Positions 26,254 through 34,660 of a stretch of DNA of 64,000 nucleotides are shown here, in pieces; position 1 is the stretch's first letter, and each line of letters starts with the position of its first letter. The stretch lies in contig CAAFUF010000024.1 of NCBI GenBank assembly GCA_900766135.1, positions 99,426 to 163,425 of the forward strand, read 5' to 3'. The notes under the pieces are model-generated. The model was not told the origin of the DNA, searched no databases, and saw only the letters and a program-made list of their open reading frames with translations. The DNA comes from Paenibacillaceae bacterium (GTDB lineage: Bacteria > Bacillota > Bacilli > Paenibacillales > Paenibacillaceae). A program made the position numbers and the translations under genes.

Positions 26254-27306
26254 ATGGCTGCCATTGAAGTGCGCGATTTGCGCAAGACATTTAAGGTGCA
26301 AAAAAACCGCGAAGGCCTCAAAGGGGCCTTTCTTGATTTATTCAAGCGGGAATACAATGAAGTGGCCGCCGTGAAAGATATTTCGTTTCAGATTCCGGAG
26401 GGGGAGATTTGCGGATATATCGGGGAGAACGGGGCCGGCAAATCGACGACGATCAAAATGCTCACCGGCATCCTGGTGCCGACGTCGGGCCACTTGAAGG
26501 TCGGCGGCTTCGTGCCGTACGCCGAGCGCGAGAAATTCGTGCAGCATATCGGCGTCGTCTTTGGCCAGCGCAGCCAACTCTGGTGGGACATCGGCGTGAT
26601 CGAGTCGTTTGAGCTGCTGCGCAAGGTCTACCGGGTGCCGCAGGCCGAATACAAGAAACGGCTCGACGAACTGGTGGAACGCCTTCAACTGCAGGAGCTG
26701 CTGAACCGCCCGGTACGTAAGCTGAGCCTGGGCCAACGGATGCGCTGCGAACTGGTAGCCGCGCTGCTGCATAATCCGTCGATCGTCTTTCTGGACGAGC
26801 CGACGATTGGTCTGGACATCGTCGTCAAATCGGAAATTCGCGATTTTCTCAAGGACATGAACCGTGAATACGGCACGACGATCCTGCTGACGACGCATGA
26901 CCTGCAGGACATCGAAGCGCTTTGCTCCCGGGTCATTATGCTCGACGACGGCCGGATTATTTATGACGGCGGCTTGGAAGAGTTGAAGGACCGCTGGGGG
27001 ACGGGCAAGGAGGTGCTGTTCCAGTTCGGGACGGCCACCAAGCTCGACCAGCTGCGGGGATGGACGGGAACGCTGCCTGTGATCTGGACGGCGGAGAACG
27101 ACTTGAATGCCAAGGTCTGGATCCCGCGGGATATCGGCGTCTCCGAGGTGCTGGGACAGGTTGTGGGCCAGGCGGATATCACCGACATCAAAATCATCGA
27201 AACCAACACCGACGAAATCGTTCGCAGCATCTACCAATCCGGTTCGGCGGACAAACCGGCGGATACGGAAACGAAGAGCAAGGAAGGTGCGGTCATCCAT
27301 GTCTAA
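26254..27306 (+). CDS. ABC-2 exporter ATP-binding protein
   Basis: A 350-residue ATPase with an extended N-terminus (KVQKNREGLKGAFLDLFKREY) characteristic of the group paired with ABC2_membrane_6 permeases. Walker A is GENGAGKST (about residues 57-65), the signature LSLGQRMRCELVAALLH, Walker B IVFLDEPTIGLD, and TTHDLQDIEALC contains the switch His. A C-terminal domain of about 90 residues follows. Its stop overlaps the first permease gene by 8 bp. Members of this set have been linked to drug or viologen export; the substrate here is unknown. Confidence 0.9.
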   Translation: MAAIEVRDLRKTFKVQKNREGLKGAFLDLFKREYNEVAAVKDISFQIPEGEICGYIGENGAGKSTTIKMLTGILVPTSGHLKVGGFVPYAEREKFVQHIGVVFGQRSQLWWDIGVIESFELLRKVYRVPQAEYKKRLDELVERLQLQELLNRPVRKLSLGQRMRCELVAALLHNPSIVFLDEPTIGLDIVVKSEIRDFLKDMNREYGTTILLTTHDLQDIEALCSRVIMLDDGRIIYDGGLEELKDRWGTGKEVLFQFGTATKLDQLRGWTGTLPVIWTAENDLNAKVWIPRDIGVSEVLGQVVGQADITDIKIIETNTDEIVRSIYQSGSADKPADTETKSKEGAVIHV

Positions 27307-28102
27307 CCAGTGGGGGGCGTACCTCGATTTTATCCGCATCCGATTTTTGACGATGCTGGCGTATCGGGTGAACTATTATTCGGGCATCTTGATTTATTCG
27401 CTCAATATCGGGGTTTACTATTTTACGTGGAAGGCGATCTACGGCAGCGGCGGCGAGCTGGGCGGCTTTACCGCCTCGCAGATGACGACTTACCTGGCCG
27501 TTTCCTGGATGGCCCGGGCGTTTTATTTTAACAACCTGGACCGTGAAATCTCCACGGACATTCGCGACGGGAGCATCGCGATTCAATTCATCCGCCCTTA
27601 TAACTACCTCATCGTCAAAATGATGCAGGGCTTCGGCGAAGGCATGTTCCGCTTCATCATGCTGATGGTTCCCGGCATGGCGATCGCCATGCTGCTGTTT
27701 CCGGTCAAGCTGCCGACCGAGGCAAGCGCTTGGGCGGGATTCCTCGTGATGCTGTTCTTCAGCTTCCTGATCAACTCTCAGTTGAACGTCATCACGGGCC
27801 TCATGTCCTTTTTCGTGGAAAATAACGAAGGCTTCATGCGGATGAAACGCGTTGTCGTCGATTTGTTCTCGGGCTTGATCATCCCGATCAGCCTGTTTCC
27901 GTCCTGGCTTGGCGGCATCATGTCGTTCCTGCCGTTTCAGGCGATCACCTATTTGCCGGGTTCGGTCTTCACCGGCCGAATCCAAGGCGCTTCGATCTGG
28001 AACGTGCTCGGCATTCAGGTCGTCTGGTTCGTCATCTTGCTCATTCCGATGATTGGGTTGTACCGCGCTTCGCGGAAACGCCTGTTCGTGCAAGGGGGTT
28101 AA
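27299..28102 (+). CDS. ABC-2 permease, ABC2_membrane_6-like (first subunit)
   Basis: A 267-residue membrane protein with about six hydrophobic segments, starting at the ATG inside the end of the ATPase gene after GGAAGG. TMLAYRVNYYSGILIYSLNI and IRPYNYLIVKMMQGFGEGMF resemble the DUF990-type permeases that come as unequal pairs. PGSVFTGRIQG lies near the last helix. It would heterodimerise with the next gene product. Confidence 0.85.
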   Translation: MSNQWGAYLDFIRIRFLTMLAYRVNYYSGILIYSLNIGVYYFTWKAIYGSGGELGGFTASQMTTYLAVSWMARAFYFNNLDREISTDIRDGSIAIQFIRPYNYLIVKMMQGFGEGMFRFIMLMVPGMAIAMLLFPVKLPTEASAWAGFLVMLFFSFLINSQLNVITGLMSFFVENNEGFMRMKRVVVDLFSGLIIPISLFPSWLGGIMSFLPFQAITYLPGSVFTGRIQGASIWNVLGIQVVWFVILLIPMIGLYRASRKRLFVQGG

Positions 28103-28109
28103 GGGAAGC

Positions 28110-28895
28110 ATGTACTACTTGGGCCTCATGGGCGAATATTTGAAAAATTACATGAAAACCCGGATGACCTACCGCGCCGATTTTTGGGTGGAGGTCATTT
28201 CCGACCTGTTGTTTCAAGCCACGAACCTGATCTTTATCTTCGTGATCTTCATGCACACCAATAGTCTGGGCGGCTGGAGCGAAAGCGAAGTGGTGTTCGT
28301 TTACGGGTTCTTTATGGTGCCGTTTGGCGTGTTCAGCTGCTTCATCAACCTGTGGAACTTCAGCGAACGTTATATCGTCAAAGGCGAAATGGATCGGATC
28401 ATGACGCGTCCGGCTTATAACCTGTTCCAGATTTTCCTGGAAAACGTCGATCCGCCGGCGCTGGTCGGCTCGATCATCGGGGGCATCATCATGGCGATAA
28501 GCGGGGGCCAGTTAGGTCTCAGCTTCGAGTGGTGGACGATTCCAGCGTTATTGCTGTTTACGCTTAGTGCAGTAGCGATTTACACGGGAATCTATACGAC
28601 GTTGACCTCCTTGTCGTTTTACTCGGACGCGCCGACCGGCATCTTGCCGCTCATGTACAACGTGCAGGGGTACGGGCGTTATCCGGTGACGATCTACAAC
28701 CGGGCGATTCAAGTGCTGCTGACGTGGATTTTACCGTTTGCGTTCGTAGGCGTCTATCCGGCTTCGTTGTTCCTGGAGCGCGAGGAGATGCGGCAAATGG
28801 CTTGGCTGACCCCGCTGGTGGGCCTGGTATTTCTGGCGATCGGCCTGACCGCCTGGAATTACGGCGTGAAGCGGTACCGGGGCGCAGGGTCGTAA
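28110..28895 (+). CDS. ABC-2 permease, ABC2_membrane_6-like (second subunit)
   Basis: A 261-residue, six-helix permease. The ATG at 28110 follows AAGGGAAG seven bases after the previous stop. MTYRADFWVEVISDLLFQAT and FFMVPFGVFSCFINLWNF with KGEMDRIMTRPAYNLFQ resemble the partner permease topology. The three genes 26254-28895 form one exporter operon closed by a terminator. Function beyond export is not deducible. Confidence 0.85.
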   Translation: MYYLGLMGEYLKNYMKTRMTYRADFWVEVISDLLFQATNLIFIFVIFMHTNSLGGWSESEVVFVYGFFMVPFGVFSCFINLWNFSERYIVKGEMDRIMTRPAYNLFQIFLENVDPPALVGSIIGGIIMAISGGQLGLSFEWWTIPALLLFTLSAVAIYTGIYTTLTSLSFYSDAPTGILPLMYNVQGYGRYPVTIYNRAIQVLLTWILPFAFVGVYPASLFLEREEMRQMAWLTPLVGLVFLAIGLTAWNYGVKRYRGAGS

Positions 28896-28912
28896 CTTGC
28901 CTAAATTTAATC

Positions 28913-28943
28913 AAGCCGGCGTCCCTGGTGGGGCGTCGGCTTT
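28913..28943 (+). terminator. Terminator of the three-gene ABC-2 operon
   Basis: AAGCCGGCGTCCC pairs with GGGGCGTCGGCTTT around a TGGT loop. The T-run is short (TTTCGTT). Confidence 0.75.
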
Positions 28944-28954
28944 CGTTCGTTAGG

Positions 28955-29148
28955 CGATTCAAATGCAAAAGTGCATTTCATTTTCGCAGAAATGGGCTAT
29001 TTACGCGTACCAGATGTAAAAATGCAGGCGATTTTCGCTGTTTTGAGCTAAACCGCTGATAATCTCCTAATTCAAATGCACTTTTGCATCACATCGCGTA
29101 AAATCTCGGATTTGGCGTGTTTGCAGATGCACTTTTGCAGTTGGCCGC
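28955..29148. repeat. Symmetric nested palindromic intergenic repeat (four units)
   Basis: Four copies of a 14-base near-palindrome lie at 28963-28976 (ATGCAAAAGTGCAT), 29014-29027 (ATGTAAAAATGCAG), 29076-29089 (ATGCACTTTTGCAT) and 29127-29140 (ATGCACTTTTGCAG). Units 1-2 and 3-4 are each 51 bases apart, and both nested pairs share one centre at about 29051. The connecting bases also match between arms: AAAT-N5-ATTTACGCG on the left and the complement of CGCGTAAAATCTCGGATTT on the right. The whole could fold into one long imperfect hairpin. It has no coding capacity and resembles a MITE-like or REP-like element. Confidence 0.75.
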
Positions 29149-29186
29149 CCAGATAGAAGGAACGGGAAGTCAATCCGGCTGCTAGA

Positions 29187-30236
29187 TTAAAACCGATTTC
29201 GGTTCCGGTACAGCAAAACCATGAAAAACGGTGCGCCGATCGCGGCTGTCAACACCCCGGCAGGCACGTCCCGGGGCAAAAAAGCCGTGCGGGCGACCAG
29301 ATCCGCGACAAGCAGGATCAACGCCCCCAGCAACGCACTGACCGGGAGCACGCCGGAAAAGGACGGTCCGGTCAGTCGGCGGGCCATATGCGGTGCCATC
29401 AGCCCGATAAAGGCGATGGCGCCGCCGATCGCCACCGCGGCGCCGGCGAGCGAAACGCTGAGCACGATCAGCAGCAGGCGATGCAGTTGCACGCGGGAGC
29501 CGACGCTGGTGGCGATGTCGTCGCCCAAGGCCTGGATGTTGACTTGGCGGGCTTGCAGCCAGGTCAGGATCAGCAAAACGACCGTCCAAGGCAGCAGCGT
29601 CAGCACGTCGTTCTCCCAGGAGACGCCATAGATGCTGCCGGTCATAAACGTGAGCGACTGGTTGGCCTGCTGCATCGGTCCGGAGATGATCAGCATAAAC
29701 GACAGCGATTTGATGGCGGCGGATACGCCGATCCCGATGAGGATGATCCGCAGCGGGGACGCGCCCTTTTTCCAAGCCAAGACGTACAGCAAAGCCGTGA
29801 CGAGGAACGCGCCAAGAATCGATGCGAGCGGCATCCAGTGAATCGAGATCGTGCCCTGGAACAGGTAAATAAACAGAATTGCGCCCAGCGAGGCCCCTTC
29901 GGTGATTCCCGCAACATCGGGCGAAGCAAGCGGATTGCGGATGACGCCCTGCAAAATAGCCCCGGCCACGGCCAAGGACGCCCCGACCAGCACGGCAATC
30001 AGGATACGCGGCAGGCGGAGGTTGACTACGATGACCTGATCCCCGGGTTCGGCCATGCCGAATATGGATTTTAAAACGGTCAGGGGAGGGAGGTAGTGGC
30101 TGCTAGTCCCTACGCTGATGACCATCATTCCCAGACATAGGACGGACAAGAGCAGGCAAATCCACAAGGTTCTTTTCTTCTTCGCCTGCACGAGCGACTG
30201 GACGGGTAACGCAGAAGTATTGCTAGATTTGGCCAT
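29187..30236 (-). CDS. Iron-siderophore ABC permease, FecCD family
   Basis: A 349-residue permease with about ten TM segments. The start at 30236 is chosen because AGGGGTGAAGAAC precedes it and the TGATG overlap with the upstream permease stop is typical; the longer reading frame adds 50 arginine-rich residues. Signatures are AGAILQGVIRNPLASPDVAGIT and AIAFIGLMAPHMARRLTG. With the next gene it forms a Fe-siderophore channel similar to YfiZ/YfhA or FhuB/G-type pairs. No ATPase gene is nearby. Confidence 0.88.
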   Translation of the reverse strand: MAKSSNTSALPVQSLVQAKKKRTLWICLLLSVLCLGMMVISVGTSSHYLPPLTVLKSIFGMAEPGDQVIVVNLRLPRILIAVLVGASLAVAGAILQGVIRNPLASPDVAGITEGASLGAILFIYLFQGTISIHWMPLASILGAFLVTALLYVLAWKKGASPLRIILIGIGVSAAIKSLSFMLIISGPMQQANQSLTFMTGSIYGVSWENDVLTLLPWTVVLLILTWLQARQVNIQALGDDIATSVGSRVQLHRLLLIVLSVSLAGAAVAIGGAIAFIGLMAPHMARRLTGPSFSGVLPVSALLGALILLVADLVARTAFLPRDVPAGVLTAAIGAPFFMVLLYRNRNRF

Positions 30237-31216
30237 CAGTTCTTCACCCCTTTCCTGGCGATGTAAACGAAGAACGGGACGCCCAATATCGCGGTCATGA
30301 CGCCGACCGGTATTTCCTTCGGCATGGCGATGTATCTTGAGCCGATGTCGGCGGACACGAGCAGCAAGGCCCCGGACAGGGCGCAATAAGGCAAGATCCA
30401 GCGGTGATCCGTTCCGACGAAATGGCGGATAATATGCGGAATGATGATGCCGACGAACGCGATCGGTCCGGCCACGGCCACGGAGCCTCCGGCCAGCAGA
30501 ATCACGGCGGCTGCCGCTAACGTCTTGATCAGGCCTGTGCGTTGGCCAAGCCCTTGCGCCACGGTATCCCCCATGGCCAGCACGTTAAGTTGTCCCGCCA
30601 GCAGTAAGGCGATGACGATTCCGATCCCCATATAGGGAAGCACGTGAAGGAGCTGATCCGTTTCCCGTCCCGCCACGGATCCGACCAACCAGACGAGCAC
30701 CTGGTCGAACATTTTGCCGTCGGACAGCATCAGGCCCTGGGTTAACGAGGAGAAGAATGCCGCCATCGAAGCGCCGGCAAGCGTAATCTTTAACGGCGTC
30801 ATGCCGTCCCGTCCAAGGCTTCCAAGGAGGAATACCACCGCCCCGCTGAGAGCGGCCCCGATCAAGGCAACCCAGGTTAAGGCTTGCATCCCCGATATGC
30901 CTAACCATGCGGATGCCAGAATGATAAAGAAAGCGGCTCCCGAATTGACGCCAAGGGTACTGGGCGAAGCGATCGGGTTCCGGGTGATGACTTGCATCAG
31001 CGCGCCAGCTACCGCGAGACAGGCTCCGACGGCGGCAGCGATGAAGGCACGCGGCACGCGGGCCGTTTGAATGAGCAGGTGCTCGTTGCTGCCGTTCGGG
31101 TGGACGAAGGACTCCCAGACGGCAGGGAAAGGGATGTCCGTTACGCCGAAGCTGATACTGCATACGAGCGCTGCGGCTAACGCCAAAGCGCAAACCAACA
31201 AACCGAGTCCTTTCAT
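30236..31216 (-). CDS. Iron-siderophore ABC permease, FecCD family
   Basis: A 326-residue permease, first gene of the minus-strand pair. The reading frame extends to an ATG at 31258, but the promoter at 31262-31290 would place the transcript start at about 31255, beyond that ATG. The start MKGLGLLVCALALAAAL at 31216 is therefore preferred. Signatures are AGALMQVITRNPIASPSTLGVN and PIAFVGIIIPHIIRHFVG. Divergent from the cognate binding protein and under shared Fur control. Confidence 0.87.
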   Translation of the reverse strand: MKGLGLLVCALALAAALVCSISFGVTDIPFPAVWESFVHPNGSNEHLLIQTARVPRAFIAAAVGACLAVAGALMQVITRNPIASPSTLGVNSGAAFFIILASAWLGISGMQALTWVALIGAALSGAVVFLLGSLGRDGMTPLKITLAGASMAAFFSSLTQGLMLSDGKMFDQVLVWLVGSVAGRETDQLLHVLPYMGIGIVIALLLAGQLNVLAMGDTVAQGLGQRTGLIKTLAAAAVILLAGGSVAVAGPIAFVGIIIPHIIRHFVGTDHRWILPYCALSGALLLVSADIGSRYIAMPKEIPVGVMTAILGVPFFVYIARKGVKN

Positions 31217-31261
31217 GAGGTGTTTTCCCACTTTCCAGATCGAATAGATAATGACCATTAA

Positions 31262-31311
31262 ATCTTAGAAGATGGGGGAGACACTGTCAATGAGTATGAG
31301 AATCATTCTCT
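31262..31311 (-). promoter_or_regulatory. Promoter and Fur box for the siderophore permease pair
   Basis: On the minus strand TTGACA (31285-31290), 17 bp and TAAGAT (31262-31267) form a strong promoter. TGAGAATCATTCTCT at 31297-31311 is a Fur-type 7-1-7 dyad just upstream of the -35 element. Confidence 0.75.
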
Positions 31312-31318
31312 TAGCGTA

Positions 31319-31371
31319 TTGACAAGCGGAAGGGTCATGCCCTATATTCGTGAAGATGATAATCATTATCA
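31319..31371 (+). promoter_or_regulatory. Promoter and Fur box for the siderophore-binding lipoprotein
   Basis: TTGACA (31319-31324), 18 bp and TATATT (31343-31348) form the promoter. TGATAATCATTATCA (31357-31371), a perfect Fur consensus, sits on the predicted transcription start. Confidence 0.88.
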
Positions 31372-31410
31372 ATCTACGTACACAGACTCATTTAAGGGGG
31401 AAATTGAATC

Positions 31411-32430
31411 ATGAATCCAACTCGTAACCGCTCCATTTGGTGGGCCTTCGTTGTGCTAGCGCTTGTGCTGGTTGTCACGGGCTGCGGGAATGGCGCGAAT
31501 CAAGGAGCGTCCGGCAATGCAGAAACGAACGGCGGCGCGGCGGCTGAGAACCCGGCGGGAAGCAATAACGCGTCTGCCGAAGGCAAACGAATCGTGAAGC
31601 ATGCGATGGGGGAGACCGAAATCGTCGGGACACCGCAAAAAGTCGTCGTTTTGACCAACGAGGGAACGGAAGCGCTGTTGGCTTTGGGCATCAAGCCGGT
31701 TGGAGCGGTCCGCTCCTGGACGGGGGATCCCTGGTATCCGCACATTAAAGACGAGATGGAAGGGGTTACGGTCGTAGGCGAAGAAAGCCAGCCGAACCTG
31801 GAGCTGATCGCCGGACTGCAGCCCGATCTCATTATCGGCAACAAAATGCGCCAGGAGAAGGTATACGAGCAATTGCAGGCGATCGCTCCGACGGTGATGT
31901 CCGAGGACCTGCGAGGGAATTGGATGAACAACTTCAAGCTCTACGCAGAAGCGTTGGGGCAGACCGATAAAGGCAACGAGCTGCTGGGCGCTTTCGAAAC
32001 GCGGATTGCGGACTTTAAAGCCAAAGCCGGCGATAAGGTGAAAGAAACCGTATCGGTCGTCCGGTTCATGGACGGGAAAACACGCGTCTACCATACGAAC
32101 ACGTTCTCCGGCATTATTTTTGAACAGCTGGGCCTGGCCCGAAATCAGATGACGCTGAACGCGAAGGATACGTTCGTCGATGAAATTACCAAGGAACGGT
32201 TGCCGGAAGTGGATGCCGACCGGTTGTTTTACTTTACCTATGAAACGGGCGACGGCAAAGCGAATCAAACCGAACTGGACTGGATAAACGACCCGTTGTG
32301 GAAAAATTTGAACGTCGTCAAAAACGGAAAAACCTACAAAGTCGACGACGCGATCTGGAACACGGCCGGCGGCATCAAAGCCGCCAATCTGCTGCTTGAC
32401 GAGCTTTTCAAAATCTATGAGCTACAGTAA
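31411..32430 (+). CDS. Iron-siderophore-binding lipoprotein
   Basis: A 339-residue class III binding protein. The signal peptide ends in lipobox VVTGC (Cys25), followed by an Asn/Gly/Ala-rich linker to about residue 58. The core has PQKVVVLTNEGTEALLALGIKPVGAV and NLELIAGLQPDLIIGNKMRQEKVYEQLQAIAPTV, strongly like the YfiY/FhuD-type hydroxamate and citrate-hydroxamate binders. It is divergent from two FecCD permeases with Fur boxes on both sides. The substrate may be a hydroxamate such as schizokinen, by family resemblance only. Confidence 0.87.
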   Translation: MNPTRNRSIWWAFVVLALVLVVTGCGNGANQGASGNAETNGGAAAENPAGSNNASAEGKRIVKHAMGETEIVGTPQKVVVLTNEGTEALLALGIKPVGAVRSWTGDPWYPHIKDEMEGVTVVGEESQPNLELIAGLQPDLIIGNKMRQEKVYEQLQAIAPTVMSEDLRGNWMNNFKLYAEALGQTDKGNELLGAFETRIADFKAKAGDKVKETVSVVRFMDGKTRVYHTNTFSGIIFEQLGLARNQMTLNAKDTFVDEITKERLPEVDADRLFYFTYETGDGKANQTELDWINDPLWKNLNVVKNGKTYKVDDAIWNTAGGIKAANLLLDELFKIYELQ

Positions 32431-32439
32431 ACCAGCAAG

Positions 32440-33312
32440 TCATTTGACCGGTCTGGCAAACCGTCCTAGGATTTCAATGGATTGGACCACATTCATGAAT
32501 GCGTGCGGATCGGTATCGACCACGGCTTTACGAACGGCTGCCAGCTCGTATCGGGTCGTTACGGTCATCAGCGTATAGTTCTGCTCTTCGCGGTATCCAC
32601 CTTCGGAATGAAGGCAGGTGATGCCGTGATGTTGCTTGCGCAGCTGGCAAAGCATTTCTTCCTTGCGCTTCGTAATGATAAAGCAGGTCACCTTGATATG
32701 CCCGACGTGGATCATATCCACGACCTTGCCTTTCACGAAGGTGGACAACATGGAATACAGGGCCAGATCCCAGCTTTGAAAAAAGCCGAGGGCCAGAATG
32801 ACGAGCCCGTTAAGCAAAAAGAGGATGTTCCCCATGGGGACGTCCCTTTTTCGCGTTACGATGGACCCGAGAATATCAAACCCGCCGGTCGAGCCGCCAA
32901 CGCGAAGCGAAAAGCCGATGCCCGCAGCCGAGATGATCCCGCCGAACACCGCTGCAAGAATCGGATCATGCGTGACCTGTACCTCCGGGATGATCGAGAT
33001 AAACCAGGTGGTGCTGACGACGGAGATGCAGCTGAGCACGATATAACGGCGGCCTACGGCTTTCCATCCCCATAGAATCAACGGAACGTTTAATAGAAAG
33101 TAGACGATCGAGATGTTCCATCCGGTCAAATAAGTGATGATGGATGCGACCCCTGTTACGCCGCCGGACAGCAACTTATGCGGAATCAGGAACAAGTCGA
33201 GCCCTGCGGCTACAAGCAAGGCCGAAAGCAGGATGACGCCAACCTCCTGTGCGGGTTTTAGGGATGCTCGAAGCGGTTTTTCGATCATCGGGCGGTACTG
33301 GTCCAAATTCAT
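32440..33312 (-). CDS. YitT family membrane protein
   Basis: A 290-residue protein with five to six N-terminal TM helices (about 25-200) and a cytoplasmic DUF2179 domain (about 210-285). Motifs include HKLLSGGVTGVASIITYLTGW, the GxGFSLRVGGSTGGFDILGSI segment and GYREEQNYTLMTVTTRYEL. YitT proteins are widespread in Firmicutes with no settled function, though transport or membrane homeostasis roles have been suggested. AAGAAGG precedes the ATG. The stop is 9 bp from the convergent lipoprotein stop. Confidence 0.88.
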   Translation of the reverse strand: MNLDQYRPMIEKPLRASLKPAQEVGVILLSALLVAAGLDLFLIPHKLLSGGVTGVASIITYLTGWNISIVYFLLNVPLILWGWKAVGRRYIVLSCISVVSTTWFISIIPEVQVTHDPILAAVFGGIISAAGIGFSLRVGGSTGGFDILGSIVTRKRDVPMGNILFLLNGLVILALGFFQSWDLALYSMLSTFVKGKVVDMIHVGHIKVTCFIITKRKEEMLCQLRKQHHGITCLHSEGGYREEQNYTLMTVTTRYELAAVRKAVVDTDPHAFMNVVQSIEILGRFARPVK

Positions 33313-33435
33313 GTCTGTGCCTTCTTTTCATCGAAATGTAGGAAAATGTTTCATAAAAAATATTTATCGGTTTAAATTATCTTTTTTATCGGCCTATCGG
33401 ACTATGACATTTGTCAACCTTCAGTCAAACCAACC

Positions 33436-34656
33436 TTATTCCTCCTGAAGCTTCTGATACGATTGGTTGATTAATCCCACGCGTTCAATGGTTACCTCGA
33501 TGGAAGGTTCGAATTCGATTTTCGCAAATTCCACGGCCCAATCCTTTTTGGCTTTTTGCCATTCCCGCGGATATTTGCGGTGAAACAGGTCGGCGAACTC
33601 CAATACGTCCGTCCCCATGCCGTGTACGGCTTGCCACCCCTCCCGAACGATGCGCAGCAATTCGGCATGGACATTCCGTTCCATCTCCCGCAACACTTTT
33701 GGATCCATCGCATCGAATTGAGAATTGGTATCCGTGATCGTGCCTTTGACTTTGATGTTTGCGGTCACGAAAATCCGCCCCTCCTTGCGGTTCATCTTTA
33801 GCCGGGTGGAGGAATCGGAGACTTCAAACGTCGACTTCGCCTTATTCCCTTCCTTATCACCTTCAAATTCAAAGGAAATGACGGCCTTGTTCACGTGATT
33901 GCGGATAAAAGCGATACCCAAAGCCTGGTTCTGGTTAAGCCATCCGACCAGTCTTCCTTTTTTCAGAATGGCCAACCCGCCCAGCTTCAATTTGGAAGCC
34001 GTTGTCGTGTTTTCGAGCGCCTTGGTCGAACCGGGCTCGCCTTTACCGGAGATCAGCAGCTCCGGGATGACGGCGCATTTGGACGCACCCGCCGATTCGG
34101 AGGCCAAATCGTACATATTGACTTTCGGCAGGATCGAGGTGTTTTGGGTTTCTTTTTCAATTAATTTGTGAATGCCCTCGCCGGTGTTTTTTTCGAGATA
34201 CATCAATTGGGACACGACGATCCGGGGGTTATGCTTGGTAACGAACAGACTTACGGTTTCCCTTGCTTGAGGATTCCGCAAGTAGGTGTCAATCAGCGAA
34301 TTTAACCCATATTTAGCGGCTGCATCGCCGATTACGAATACGCGGTTGTTCCCGATATGCAGTTGACGCGTGTTCTCCAGCTCATTGTTAGCCAGTGCTT
34401 TCCGCAACGTGTCCCCCTGAATCGAGAGCACGCTGATCGGCGGACCGGAGCTCGCATTGCCCCCTGATGTGCTTGAAGCGGAGGCTGCCGGAGTGACGAG
34501 CTGGTAGGTTAGCTCCCATTGGTTATCTTTCCGATCGACGCCGGTCGCCGACACGATCGCTAAATCCGTCAGTTCCTTCCGGCTCCAGCACCCGCAAAGG
34601 GGGAGGCAAACGAAACACACGAATAGGATCTTCAGCCATTTGGGTGGAAAAAGCAT
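33436..34656 (-). CDS. Ger(x)C family germinant receptor lipoprotein (receptor 2)
   Basis: A 406-residue C-subunit. The start at 34656 (MLFPPKWLKIL) is selected by AAAGGAG nine bases upstream; the longer frame runs into the GerA gene. Lipobox LCGC holds Cys23, followed by WSRKELTDLAIVSATGVDR. A Ser/Gly-rich insertion at about residues 58-75 is in the same place as in the other GerC of this window. It is the last gene of the second, B-A-C ordered operon. Located on the outer face of the inner spore membrane by family knowledge. Confidence 0.92.
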   Translation of the reverse strand: MLFPPKWLKILFVCFVCLPLCGCWSRKELTDLAIVSATGVDRKDNQWELTYQLVTPAASASSTSGGNASSGPPISVLSIQGDTLRKALANNELENTRQLHIGNNRVFVIGDAAAKYGLNSLIDTYLRNPQARETVSLFVTKHNPRIVVSQLMYLEKNTGEGIHKLIEKETQNTSILPKVNMYDLASESAGASKCAVIPELLISGKGEPGSTKALENTTTASKLKLGGLAILKKGRLVGWLNQNQALGIAFIRNHVNKAVISFEFEGDKEGNKAKSTFEVSDSSTRLKMNRKEGRIFVTANIKVKGTITDTNSQFDAMDPKVLREMERNVHAELLRIVREGWQAVHGMGTDVLEFADLFHRKYPREWQKAKKDWAVEFAKIEFEPSIEVTIERVGLINQSYQKLQEE

Positions 34657-34660
34657 GAGT

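Noticed and set aside
26338..27339. A 333-codon minus-strand frame over the ABC ATPase
   Set aside because: The sense strand encodes Walker A, signature and Walker B motifs; the antisense product is low in hydrophobic residues and has no known motif.
28896..29186. CRISPR array
   Set aside because: The four repeated units are palindromic, alternate in orientation and are symmetric around one centre, which does not fit direct repeats with unique spacers.
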